Shown here piece after piece: positions 25,073 through 33,075 of a stretch of 64,000 bases of DNA (positions are counted from its first letter, which is position 1; every line of letters starts with the position of its first letter). The notes beneath the pieces are model-generated. The model was given only the letters and a program-made list of their open reading frames with translations, did not search any database and was not told the origin of the DNA. Made by a program: the position numbers and the translations under genes. Source of the stretch: Caedibacter sp052030685 (GTDB taxonomy: Bacteria > Pseudomonadota > Gammaproteobacteria > Francisellales > Francisellaceae); the NCBI RefSeq assembly GCF_052030685.1, contig NZ_JBQAJM010000010.1:14791-78790 (forward strand), in the 5' to 3' direction.

Positions 25073-25180
25073 ATGAAAATTTTTACGGAGATACTAAAGG
25101 CAGTTAGCTTACACGAATATCTAAATATTCCCCAAAACTTGTTTTATTACTATAATGACTTGGGATATAAGATATTATGA
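25073..25180 (+). CDS. possible 35-codon small protein
   Basis: ATG at 25,073 follows GGGAAG by 2 bases and opens a 35-codon frame ending TGA at 25,180. It encodes MKIFTEILKAVSLHEYLN.. with an aromatic stretch FYYY. TTGGCA and TATTAT with a long spacer lie upstream. It is too short to recognise and could be chance; the spacing of ribosome site and start is tight. The gap 24,989-25,192 otherwise holds nothing I can name. Confidence 0.25.
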   Translation: MKIFTEILKAVSLHEYLNIPQNLFYYYNDLGYKIL

Positions 25181-25192
25181 TGATCATGAAAA

Positions 25193-25268
25193 TGGTGGGT
25201 CGTGCAGGATTCGAACCTGCGACCAATTGGTTAAAAGCCAACTGCTCTACCAACTGAGCTAACGACCC
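25193..25268 (-). tRNA. tRNA-Lys (anticodon UUU)
   Basis: 76-nt cloverleaf on the minus strand with encoded CCA. The acceptor GGGTCGT pairs with ACGACCC, the anticodon stem TTGGC is around loop TTTTAA, and the T arm is GGTTCGAATCC. Its U34 is a substrate of MnmA. Confidence 0.97.
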
Positions 25269-25281
25269 TAAGACAGGGCAC

Positions 25282-25309
25282 ATTATAGGGAATATGGAGT
25301 CAATTGCAA
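25282..25309 (-). promoter_or_regulatory. tRNA-Lys promoter
   Basis: Minus strand TTGCAA (25,304-25,309), 16-bp spacer, perfect TATAAT (25,282-25,287). Its -35 abuts the start codon of the divergent pilin-like gene. Confidence 0.65.
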
Positions 25310-25310
25310 T

Positions 25311-25904
25311 ATGAAGATGAAAAAAAATAGCAAAAATAGCAAAAAGGGCAAAAAGGACAAAAATAAGAAGTGTGTTCGAAGTTTAGGCTTTAGCTTGATT
25401 GAAGGGATGGTTGTTATCGTTGTGATGGCGATTGTTATTGCGGTTGCCGTACCTATGATGATCGGCACCTTTGGGCGTGCTAATTCAGAAATTTATTTAG
25501 ATAAAGTCAAAGCGGCATTAGAGCTAGGCCGAATCACAGCGATGTCAGAGGCAACATCGGTTTTTCTATGCCCTAGTGCTGATGGTGAGACTTGTACAAC
25601 GGTACCAGAGAGTAATTGGGGGGATAATCGCTTGATTCTATTTACAAGCTCAGATGGTGTGTCCACTGATGTTGATCGCATTATTACAACGATTGAGGCA
25701 CCTGCAGCAGGAGAATATATATCAAGTACAAATGGTGATACAGTCGAGTTTAGACCAAGTGGATTGTCTTCAACAGCCGCATCATTGCGTTATTGCGCCA
25801 CCGTTGATAACCAAGGAGCGGGGCGTTATGATCGAGAAGTGGTGATTAATATGATTGGTAGAATTCGACTTGATATTAATAGTGATTCACAAGTTTGCTC
25901 TTAA
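25311..25904 (+). CDS. FimT/GspH-like minor pilin or pseudopilin
   Basis: 197-aa prepilin. The prepilin peptidase site is G-FSLIE after residue about 26, followed by a hydrophobic helix (VVIVVMAIVIAVAVP), then a GspH-type globular domain with two Cys pairs (CPSADGETC; YCATVDN..QVCS). The leader is unusually long and almost all Lys/Asn/Ser (KKNSKNSKKGKKDKNKK). FimT-type pilins bind DNA or prime pili in natural transformation. It lies alone, 42 bp from tRNA-Lys; its end overlaps the convergent holA stop by 4 bp. Two in-frame ATGs (25,311 and 25,317) are possible. Confidence 0.87.
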   Translation: MKMKKNSKNSKKGKKDKNKKCVRSLGFSLIEGMVVIVVMAIVIAVAVPMMIGTFGRANSEIYLDKVKAALELGRITAMSEATSVFLCPSADGETCTTVPESNWGDNRLILFTSSDGVSTDVDRIITTIEAPAAGEYISSTNGDTVEFRPSGLSSTAASLRYCATVDNQGAGRYDREVVINMIGRIRLDINSDSQVCS

Positions 25905-26893
25905 TGTAATTGACAAACTAACTCAGTTAACGCTTGTTCTACATCACCTTGTTCAATTCCTTTAATCAATAAATCAATCATGAAGCATTGATTAAAAAGC
26001 TTGGCATAATGTTGTTTGCTAAATTTCTTAGATAGTCGCGCATAAGGGGCTTGCCGTGTTTTCCAGATATTATTGCGCATAAAAGTTTGTTGTTGCTGTT
26101 GTGGCGTTTGCGTGCTTAGGTTATAGCAAATGCGTAGCTCTTTTAGAATTGCCCAAAGAATAATGGCATTTTCAATGCGTTCTTTGAATAGGTGTTGTAA
26201 TATCACCAGTGAGCGAGCCATGTTTTGTTCAATAAGGCTTTGCGCTAGATCAAACACATCGTAATTCATCGCATTAGATAGGTACTCAGACAGTGACTTA
26301 TCATCAAAATGCGTTTGCGGTTGATGTTGCAGCAAGCTAATCATTTGATTGGCAGCAAAGAGATTGCCTTCGGTTTTTTGTGCTAAAAGCATCAAGGCAT
26401 CTTCGGTTAATGTAATCGGTTTATTTAGAGAGCTAAGTTCAAGTTTAATCAGTCTAATCGACTCTTGAATGCTAACTGGCCACACTTGAATATATAGCGC
26501 TTGTTGAACAATTGATTGAAACCATTTGGTTTTTTGTTGTGCGCTTGTTAGGTCATCAAATATCAATAAGAAGCGATCACTCTGTGAGGTGTTGTTAAGG
26601 CAGTCAACAAGTAGTTTTTGTGCCTTTTTATCCGGCGCTTTAGTGATCGTTAGCTGTAATAAACGTTCTTCAGCAAACAAGCTAAAGCTATTAAAGTTAC
26701 TTTGCAAAAAGTCGTATTGTTGGTTGATGATTTGTGTGCGTAAGATCTCAAAGTTTTGTGCTTTATATTTGGCATTGATTTCTTCAATGAGTTTATTTTT
26801 TTGATAAGGCTCTTTGCCGGTGATGATATAAGAAGGGAAGTCTTTTTTTTCAATGGCTTTTAATGCTTCTAGATAATTAGTCGCTTTGATCAT
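25901..26893 (-). CDS. holA: DNA polymerase III delta subunit
   Basis: Delta opens the beta clamp in the clamp loader. The 330-aa protein has the family pattern: SYIITGKEPYQKNKLIEEI near the N terminus, LLQLTITKAPDKKAQKLL, a central FLLIFDDLTSAQQKTKW and the C-terminal helical domain (FDLAQSLIEQNMARSLVILQHL). It is 12 bp downstream of mutM on the same strand. The lptE gene that usually precedes holA is absent. Confidence 0.93.
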   Translation of the reverse strand: MIKATNYLEALKAIEKKDFPSYIITGKEPYQKNKLIEEINAKYKAQNFEILRTQIINQQYDFLQSNFNSFSLFAEERLLQLTITKAPDKKAQKLLVDCLNNTSQSDRFLLIFDDLTSAQQKTKWFQSIVQQALYIQVWPVSIQESIRLIKLELSSLNKPITLTEDALMLLAQKTEGNLFAANQMISLLQHQPQTHFDDKSLSEYLSNAMNYDVFDLAQSLIEQNMARSLVILQHLFKERIENAIILWAILKELRICYNLSTQTPQQQQQTFMRNNIWKTRQAPYARLSKKFSKQHYAKLFNQCFMIDLLIKGIEQGDVEQALTELVCQLH

Positions 26894-26905
26894 TATTCTT
26901 TTCCC

Positions 26906-27724
26906 CTATGGTTGGCATTGTGGGCAATAGAAGGTGTTGCGTTGATTGATAACAACTGAGGCAATGGCTGTTGAACAGGTTGGGCATGTTTTGTCTTTTT
27001 GCCCGTAAACTGCTAAAGATTGGGCAAAATAGCCAGGTTTGCCTGTGGCATTTTTGTAGTCTTTTAACGTAGTGCCACCGGCTTTAATCGCTTGCAACAA
27101 AGTGAATTTAATGGCATCGATAAGCTTTTTTAGCTCATTTTGTGTTAAAGTATTGGCAGGTTTCAATGGTGAAATGCCTGCTTTAAATAAACTTTCACAA
27201 GCATAGATATTACCAACACCAACCACAATTTTGTTATCCATAATGACACTTTTAACCGCTTGTGTACGTGCTTTAAGTGCGCGTTGCAAATAGTGACTAT
27301 TAAAGTGTTGTGTTAATGGCTCAGGACCGTAGTTTAAAAAGTATTTATGTGCCAAAGGATCACTGTTGGTAATGTCCCAATAACCAAAGCGCCGTGGATC
27401 ATGATAAAAGATCGTTTGACCGTCATCAAGTTGTAAAACAATATGATCATGTTTTTTATGCTGGTAGGTATTACTGTCAACGATTTGTAACACGCCTGAC
27501 ATGCCAAGATGAATAATTAACGCATAATCATCTAAAGTGATAATCAAATGCTTGCCGCGCCTTGAGATATCATGAATGCATTGGTTAGTCACTTTATCAC
27601 TAAGTTTAGGATCCAATGGGTAGCGTAGTTTATTAATATAAGTATTAGCAGTTATGATCTGGCGCTTTAAACAATGTAAACTAAGACCATTTTTAACCGT
27701 CTCAACTTCAGGTAATTCAGGCAT
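26906..27724 (-). CDS. mutM: formamidopyrimidine-DNA glycosylase
   Basis: MutM removes 8-oxoguanine and other oxidised purines and cleaves the AP site. The 272-aa protein starts with the catalytic MPELPEVET (Pro1 after Met removal), has the RRGKHL lysine region, the helix-two-turn-helix and a C-terminal four-Cys zinc finger (CPTCSTAIA..FYCPQCQ). It overlaps the end of plsY by 8 bp. Confidence 0.97.
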   Translation of the reverse strand: MPELPEVETVKNGLSLHCLKRQIITANTYINKLRYPLDPKLSDKVTNQCIHDISRRGKHLIITLDDYALIIHLGMSGVLQIVDSNTYQHKKHDHIVLQLDDGQTIFYHDPRRFGYWDITNSDPLAHKYFLNYGPEPLTQHFNSHYLQRALKARTQAVKSVIMDNKIVVGVGNIYACESLFKAGISPLKPANTLTQNELKKLIDAIKFTLLQAIKAGGTTLKDYKNATGKPGYFAQSLAVYGQKDKTCPTCSTAIASVVINQRNTFYCPQCQP

Positions 27725-28310
27725 TTTTCTTTTGACCTATTTTGCTTTCGCTACCATTGATAAGACGTTTGATATTCTCGTGATGACGCACAATCACAAT
27801 AATAGCGATAATGATAAACGGCAGTGCAGTGTTAAAACTAAAGATAAAAATCACACAAAGAGCAGAAACAATCGTCGCAATTAATGCAGACAATGAAGAG
27901 TATTTGGTAATTAAAGCGCATATGAGCCAGGCGGCAAGAAAGATCATGCCAATCAACCAATAAAATCCAAGAATGACACCGATTAAGGTTGCTACACCTT
28001 TACCACCTTTAAAGCCAAAGAACACAGGAAATATATGACCAAGGATCGCGGCAAGTGCGACATAACCAATCTCAGTTGCGCTTAAATGTAAAGCATGTGC
28101 AATGAGTACGGGAATTAAGCCTTTTAGTGCGTCACCCAACAGCGTGATTGCTGCGGCCTTTTTGCCCCCAAGACGCAAGACATTGGTCGCTCCTGGATTA
28201 CCGGAGCCAATACTGCGTGGTGAAGGTAAACCCATGAATTTACAGGTGATAATGGCACTATTAATTGAGCCAAATAAGTAGCCAATGATAAGCATTAAAA
28301 CAAATAGCAT
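27717..28310 (-). CDS. plsY: glycerol-3-phosphate acyltransferase PlsY
   Basis: Membrane acyltransferase that uses acyl-phosphate to make lysophosphatidic acid, the first step of phospholipid synthesis. The 197-aa protein has the three PlsY motifs: GSGNPGATNVLR, a charged loop GDALKGLIPV and GFKGGKGVATL, with several helices. First gene of the plsY-mutM(-holA) transcript and divergent from kdsA. No leader-supported ribosome site is obvious. Confidence 0.96.
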   Translation of the reverse strand: MLFVLMLIIGYLFGSINSAIITCKFMGLPSPRSIGSGNPGATNVLRLGGKKAAAITLLGDALKGLIPVLIAHALHLSATEIGYVALAAILGHIFPVFFGFKGGKGVATLIGVILGFYWLIGMIFLAAWLICALITKYSSLSALIATIVSALCVIFIFSFNTALPFIIIAIIVIVRHHENIKRLINGSESKIGQKKNA

Positions 28311-28448
28311 AATTGTGTACAGTATGATTTAAACTGCCCATGAGTGTCTGAATTTTTAAGTGCTAAGTCAAGCCCTCATTCAAGAAAGCTCTTCCTATTT
28401 ATGCTAGTGCGCATTAAACTACTTCAAGTTATAGCTAAATTGGATCAT

Positions 28449-29285
28449 ATGATGAAATTATTAGACTTTGAAGTGGGGACTGATAAGCCATTTTTTTTAA
28501 TTGCGGGACCTTGTGTTATTGAATCAGAGGCTTTAGCAATGGACACAGCAGGTTATTTAAAAGAGTTAACCGATGAGTTAGGTATTTCGTTTATTTATAA
28601 ATCTTCTTTTGATAAAGCGAATCGCTCATCGATTAATAGCTTTAGAGGACCAGGAATTGACAAAGGGCTTGCGATTTTAGAAAAAGTAAAAAAGGAAATT
28701 AATGTTCCGATATTAACGGATGCGCATGAAGATACACCATTAGCTGAGGTTGCAAGTGTTGTCGATGTATTGCAAACACCGGCTTTTTTATGTCGTCAGA
28801 CAAACTTCATCGTACGCGTATGTGAGCAAGGGTTGCCAGTTAATATTAAAAAGGGGCAGTTCTTAGCACCTTGGGATATGAAACAGGTGATGGAGAAAGC
28901 CAAATCAACGGGGAACCAGCAAGTAATGGCATGCGAAAGAGGTGCCAGCTTTGGTTATAACAATCTGGTGTCTGATATGCGCTCATTAGCGGTTATGAGG
29001 GAAACTGGTTGCCCTGTGGTGTATGATGCAACACACTCAGTGCAACTGCCAGGGGGGCAGGGGAATGTCTCAGGTGGGCAACGTGAATTTGTACCAGTGC
29101 TTGCACGTGCAGCTATTGCTGCAGGCATTTCAGGCATATTTATGGAAACGCATCCCAATCCAGCCAAGGCCTTAAGTGATGGACCAAATGCATTACCAAT
29201 TCAAAAAATGAAGTCATTATTAATGCAACTTCAACAGATTGATCGTATTGTTAAATCACAACCTCTATTAGAAAACACACTTTAA
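28449..29285 (+). CDS. kdsA: KDO-8-phosphate synthase
   Basis: KdsA condenses PEP with arabinose-5-phosphate to KDO-8-P for the lipopolysaccharide core. I start at ATG 28,449 (a second ATG follows at once), giving MMKLLDFEVGTDKPFF and about 278 aa; the frame upstream to 28,344 gives an unrelated tail. Motifs: LIAGPCVIES, KSSFDKANRSS, TDAHED and the QLPGGQGNVSGGQREF region. It lacks the N-terminal metal-site Cys context of the metal-dependent class only by eye, so class is not assigned. Two-gene run with the MATE pump. Confidence 0.95.
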   Translation: MMKLLDFEVGTDKPFFLIAGPCVIESEALAMDTAGYLKELTDELGISFIYKSSFDKANRSSINSFRGPGIDKGLAILEKVKKEINVPILTDAHEDTPLAEVASVVDVLQTPAFLCRQTNFIVRVCEQGLPVNIKKGQFLAPWDMKQVMEKAKSTGNQQVMACERGASFGYNNLVSDMRSLAVMRETGCPVVYDATHSVQLPGGQGNVSGGQREFVPVLARAAIAAGISGIFMETHPNPAKALSDGPNALPIQKMKSLLMQLQQIDRIVKSQPLLENTL

Positions 29286-29300
29286 TCAACGTAGCTGATC

Positions 29301-30593
29301 GTGCATAAAAAAATCATTCAGCTGTCGATTCCTTTAATCCTTGCCAATATTAGTTTGCCATTATGTGGTATTGTTAATTCGGCATTGATGGGTAATTTGC
29401 ATGCCAGTAGTTATCTGGCAGCAAGTGCTTTAGGTGTCTCAGTAATTACCTTTATTAGCGCACTGTTTTACTTCTTACGAATGAGTACAACCGGTGTTAT
29501 TGCGCAACAATATGGTAAGAGAGACTTTGATAAGGTATTTGATTGGTTAATAAAAGCGCTTATTGTCGCGGTTATATTGGCGCTTATGTTAATTGCGCTA
29601 CAAGGTGTTATTTATGATCTGGCGTTAACAATATTGTCGATGAATCAAACCGTAACTAAGCTATTTAGTCAATACTTTGATATTACCATCTATGCTTTGT
29701 TGTTTGTTCTTATTAATTATGTCTTACTTGGCTTTTTTATTGCGCTACAGCGGGCAAATCTTGCTTTTTTGATGGCGTTAATTACTAGCATCACAGGGAT
29801 TTTGTTGAGCCTTGTTTTTGTTAAATTACTGCATTTAGATATTAAAGGAATAGCTTATTCCGTGTTGTTGTCACAAGCCTTAAGTTGTATATTTGCGTTA
29901 TTTTTCAGTATTAAAATCGCCAAAGATAACAATGTATCATTGAGGAAGTTAATACATCGTAATCAGTTTAATTGGCGAGCGTATCAAGCATTTATGTCGG
30001 TCAATGGTGATATTTTTATACGGTCTTTGTGTTTACAGATCTGTATTAATTCATTCTTTGTATTCTCAGCACATATGGGGCAAGAAGTGCTTGCTGCAAA
30101 TACCTTACTGATTGAGTTTGCGATGTTATTAGCGCTCTTTTTGGATGCCTTGGCAAATGCAACAGAAACGCTTGTTGGTGAAAAGGTTGGGCAAAATGAT
30201 AAAAGCGCATTAAAACGTACTTTGTTATACACGTTGAGTTACTCTATTACTTTTAGTTTATTGTTTGTTTTGATTTATGCCTGTGTATACCCGTGGGTAT
30301 TTGATTTGTTAACGTCTATTGCAAGCGTTCGCCAAGCAGCTGAGCACTATGTTATTTTCTCAATCATATTCCCATTAATAGCGGTATTTAGTTTTTGGTT
30401 AGATGGGGTATTTGTCGGCCTGCTTAAAACAACGATTATGCGTAATGCAATGATTGTATCTATGCTTTTATATTTGTTAAGTGTTGCAGCGTTATGGTCA
30501 TTTGGTAATGTTGGATTGTGGCTTGCGTATTTATTGTTTTTCATTTACAGAGCGATAACATTAGGTGTGCCACTAACTAAGGCGCTTAAGTAA
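29301..30593 (+). CDS. MATE-family multidrug efflux protein, DinF-like
   Basis: 430-aa membrane protein with 12 hydrophobic segments. The N terminus SIPLILANISLPLCGIVNSALMG and the second-half repeat ANTLLIEFAMLLALFLDALANATETLVGEKVG are typical of DinF-type MATE transporters, which exchange organic cations against H+ or Na+. It starts with GTG at 29,301 (no strong ribosome site), 16 bp after kdsA. A dispersed repeat separates it from the convergent nhaA. Confidence 0.9.
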   Translation: MHKKIIQLSIPLILANISLPLCGIVNSALMGNLHASSYLAASALGVSVITFISALFYFLRMSTTGVIAQQYGKRDFDKVFDWLIKALIVAVILALMLIALQGVIYDLALTILSMNQTVTKLFSQYFDITIYALLFVLINYVLLGFFIALQRANLAFLMALITSITGILLSLVFVKLLHLDIKGIAYSVLLSQALSCIFALFFSIKIAKDNNVSLRKLIHRNQFNWRAYQAFMSVNGDIFIRSLCLQICINSFFVFSAHMGQEVLAANTLLIEFAMLLALFLDALANATETLVGEKVGQNDKSALKRTLLYTLSYSITFSLLFVLIYACVYPWVFDLLTSIASVRQAAEHYVIFSIIFPLIAVFSFWLDGVFVGLLKTTIMRNAMIVSMLLYLLSVAALWSFGNVGLWLAYLLFFIYRAITLGVPLTKALK

Positions 30594-30599
30594 TAATTT

Positions 30600-30712
30600 A
30601 AAAATAAGTTGAGCTTCAATTACTCCCCTCACCCGTGCAGCTTAAGCTGCACGACCTCTCCCGCAAGGGGAGAGGTACTAGCTGACGCAACTTATTCTTG
30701 ATTCATTACTAG
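30600..30712 (-). repeat. 115-bp palindromic repeat (AATAAGTTG family), copy C
   Basis: Inverse orientation of copies A and B. Terminal inverted AATAAGTTG (30,602-30,611) and CAACTTATT (about 30,688-30,696) are intact. It holds the perfect palindrome GTGCAGCTTAAGCTGCAC and the hairpin CCTCTCCC-GCAAG-GGGAGAGG. It lies between convergent genes. Confidence 0.88.
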
Positions 30713-30756
30713 AGTAACTCTTGAAAGTTACTGTCGGTGACGTGTGGGCTATTGTA

Positions 30757-31902
30757 TTATATTGCTTTACAACACTTTCTAAGCACAAGATAGCCGGCAA
30801 ATCCTGAAATGAGCGAGCCACCTAAAACACCTACTTTGACCATGTTCATAAGGTCAGGTGTGCTAAAGGCAAGCGTGCCAATAAACAAACTCATGGTAAA
30901 GCCAATACCACAAACGAGGCTAATACCATAAAGCTGAGGAGTTGAGAGTTGGCGTCCAATGGTGAAGTATTTCGTTTTGCTAAATAGATAAAGGCTGATA
31001 AATATACCGATTTGTTTCCCTAAGAATAATCCTAAGATAATACCTAACGCTACTGGATGAAATAGGTGTGATAAACTCATGCCGCTAAAGCTAATACCAG
31101 CATTGGCAAAGGCAAATAGTGGTAAAACCATAAAGATAATCCAAGGGTTTAAACCATGCTCAAGTTTCAGTAGAGGAGAATTTTTTTCAGTGTGTGGAAT
31201 GGTCATTGCCAAGGCAACGCCAGCTAAGGTGGCATGAACGCCTGATTGTAAAACGCACAGCCACATGATTACACCAACAATCATAAATGGTGCAAGTTTC
31301 CTGACACCTAAGCGATTCATACAAATAAGTATGACAATGCATATTAAGGCTGCAAATAATGATATAAGCGACAAGTTGCTGGTATAAAATGCGGCAATAA
31401 TCGCAATGGCTGCAATATCATCAAAGATGGCAATTGTGGTTACGAGTATTTTAAGCGATGTTGGAATACGCGACCCAAGAAGTGCTAATATCCCTAAGGT
31501 GAAGGCAATATCTGTGGCTGTTGGAATTGCCCAGCCATCGATATAGTTTGGGTTATGTTGGTTAATCAGAAAATAGATAAGTGCCGGCACCAATAAACCA
31601 AAAAAAGCAACAATGGCAGGGATAATAATATTGGATTTACTGGAAAGGGTGCCACCGACAAATTCGCGCTTTATTTCCAAGCCAACCAATAAGAAATAAA
31701 GTGCCATAAATCCATCATTAATCCAGTGGGTTAGGTTCTTCTGTAAAGCAAAATCCCCTATAGATACGCCGGCATAAACCGTTTCTAGCATGTGATAATA
31801 CGGACTAAGCCATGAATTATTGACCACGATTGCTGCCACTGCAGCGGTGAATAAGATAATACCGCCAATGACTTCAATGCTGAGCTTTCTCTCTTTGCTC
31901 AT
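30757..31902 (-). CDS. nhaA: Na+/H+ antiporter NhaA
   Basis: NhaA exports Na+ in exchange for protons and sets cytoplasmic pH. The 381-aa protein has 12 membrane helices, IPTATDIAFTLGIL with Asp131, and the ion-site pair Asp161-Asp162 in AIFDDIAAIAIIA. The downstream-located TetR gene is 63 bp upstream on the same strand, so regulation in cis is possible but not shown. Confidence 0.96.
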   Translation of the reverse strand: MSKERKLSIEVIGGIILFTAAVAAIVVNNSWLSPYYHMLETVYAGVSIGDFALQKNLTHWINDGFMALYFLLVGLEIKREFVGGTLSSKSNIIIPAIVAFFGLLVPALIYFLINQHNPNYIDGWAIPTATDIAFTLGILALLGSRIPTSLKILVTTIAIFDDIAAIAIIAAFYTSNLSLISLFAALICIVILICMNRLGVRKLAPFMIVGVIMWLCVLQSGVHATLAGVALAMTIPHTEKNSPLLKLEHGLNPWIIFMVLPLFAFANAGISFSGMSLSHLFHPVALGIILGLFLGKQIGIFISLYLFSKTKYFTIGRQLSTPQLYGISLVCGIGFTMSLFIGTLAFSTPDLMNMVKVGVLGGSLISGFAGYLVLRKCCKAI

Positions 31903-31965
31903 GAATGATTTTCCCCTTCTTTCTTAACTAAATTAAATTATTACTATGGTAGAGTTTTTTGAAAA

Positions 31966-32568
31966 TTACTCAATCTGCTTTACAGCAAGTGTTTGAATGA
32001 GTGTTGTTGTGATCATATCTATATATATATTGCATTCATCTTCATTTTTAAAGTAAGCCTGCCCTGTGCGTACGAATGGTCCTAGAATTAAGCCAAAAAT
32101 CATACTCGTTACAGCTTCGTCACTAAGCTTATCTGTCACTTGACCTTTTTTGCGATAAATCTGCAAGTAGTCTAAGAGGGTTTTCCAATTGCCATTTTTG
32201 GGTGCATTACCCAAGCCAAAGAGTTGGTTTTTGCCACTTTCAAGGCGTTGCCAATCAAAGAGTCTGACGATATCAGGATTTGAATATAATAATTTCAAAC
32301 GCATGTTGACGAAATATTCTAGAAACTCCACAAAGTTGCGATCTTTGTCAAGGTGATGATCACCCATCCAACCACTATCGATCAAGAGATTAACTTTAAC
32401 CTCTTGCCATAAATGAACCTTATTCTCAAAGTAGTGATAGATCAGCGAAACAGGGACTTGTGCCTTGGTTGCAATATCGCGTAGGGATGTACCGTCAAAG
32501 CCTTTTTTTACGAATAGTTTCTTGGCGGCATTTACGATTTTTTGTTGACCTTTTTGCTTCTCTGTCAC
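31966..32568 (-). CDS. TetR/AcrR-family transcriptional regulator
   Basis: 200-aa repressor with an N-terminal helix-turn-helix (IVNAAKKLFVKKGFDGTSLRDIATKAQVPVSLIYHYF, shown in parts: KKGFDGTSLRDIA; SLIYHYFENK). The C-terminal ligand domain is variable. A ribosome site AAGGAG precedes the start. Possible targets are nhaA, the following gene in the same direction, or itself; no palindromic operator is convincing. Confidence 0.94.
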   Translation of the reverse strand: MTEKQKGQQKIVNAAKKLFVKKGFDGTSLRDIATKAQVPVSLIYHYFENKVHLWQEVKVNLLIDSGWMGDHHLDKDRNFVEFLEYFVNMRLKLLYSNPDIVRLFDWQRLESGKNQLFGLGNAPKNGNWKTLLDYLQIYRKKGQVTDKLSDEAVTSMIFGLILGPFVRTGQAYFKNEDECNIYIDMITTTLIQTLAVKQIE

Positions 32569-32730
32569 ACATAAGCTCCTTCACTGTGGTTGAAAGACAT
32601 TATACCACTCCTAAATGATTTTGAGGTGTTTAATAACGAAGAAATTTTGGAGATTTTTAAGCGATTTAATGCTGCGTAATATCTTTATTTTTTAAGGGTT
32701 TGATTTGCAAAGTCATCAAAGTGCTCGGCA

Positions 32731-33012
32731 TTAAATGCTTTCTGAGTTAGGATATAAAAATAAAATTTTGTCGAGATTAATATTCATAAATTCACATTCG
32801 TTAATTGGTGAGTTATTCTCCTGTATGTACACTTTGACATTACGTAAAGCAATAAATTTACCTGTCATTTCACTATTGATGTGATCAGTTAGGCGTACAC
32901 CCGTTCGTATTGATATCTCTCCTGTAATAATATACTGATCTGTATGAACGGTAACCGGTACGAAATCTCGTGCGCTATTTTTAGAGTCTGCTGCATTGTA
33001 GTAAAACGGCAT
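32731..33012 (-). CDS. small conserved-looking protein of unknown function
   Basis: 93-aa protein, MPFYYNAADSKN.., with a central pattern TDQYIITGEI..GVRLTDHIN..FIALRNVKVYI. This pattern resembles, from memory, a small family labelled DUF6812, but I cannot confirm that. It has a good ribosome site (AAGGATGA) and a TATACT-like -10 in its leader. No signal peptide or membrane segment. It follows the carboxypeptidase gene by 63 bp. Confidence 0.7.
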   Translation of the reverse strand: MPFYYNAADSKNSARDFVPVTVHTDQYIITGEISIRTGVRLTDHINSEMTGKFIALRNVKVYIQENNSPINECEFMNINLDKILFLYPNSESI

Positions 33013-33075
33013 AATGTCATCCTTGAAAAATGTTATTACTTCTTGAGTATATACTACAATCTTGAAAAAGCGAGA

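Noticed and set aside
28344..28448. N-terminal extension of kdsA
   Set aside because: The extra 35 residues are unlike KdsA proteins, which begin around the ATG at 28,449.
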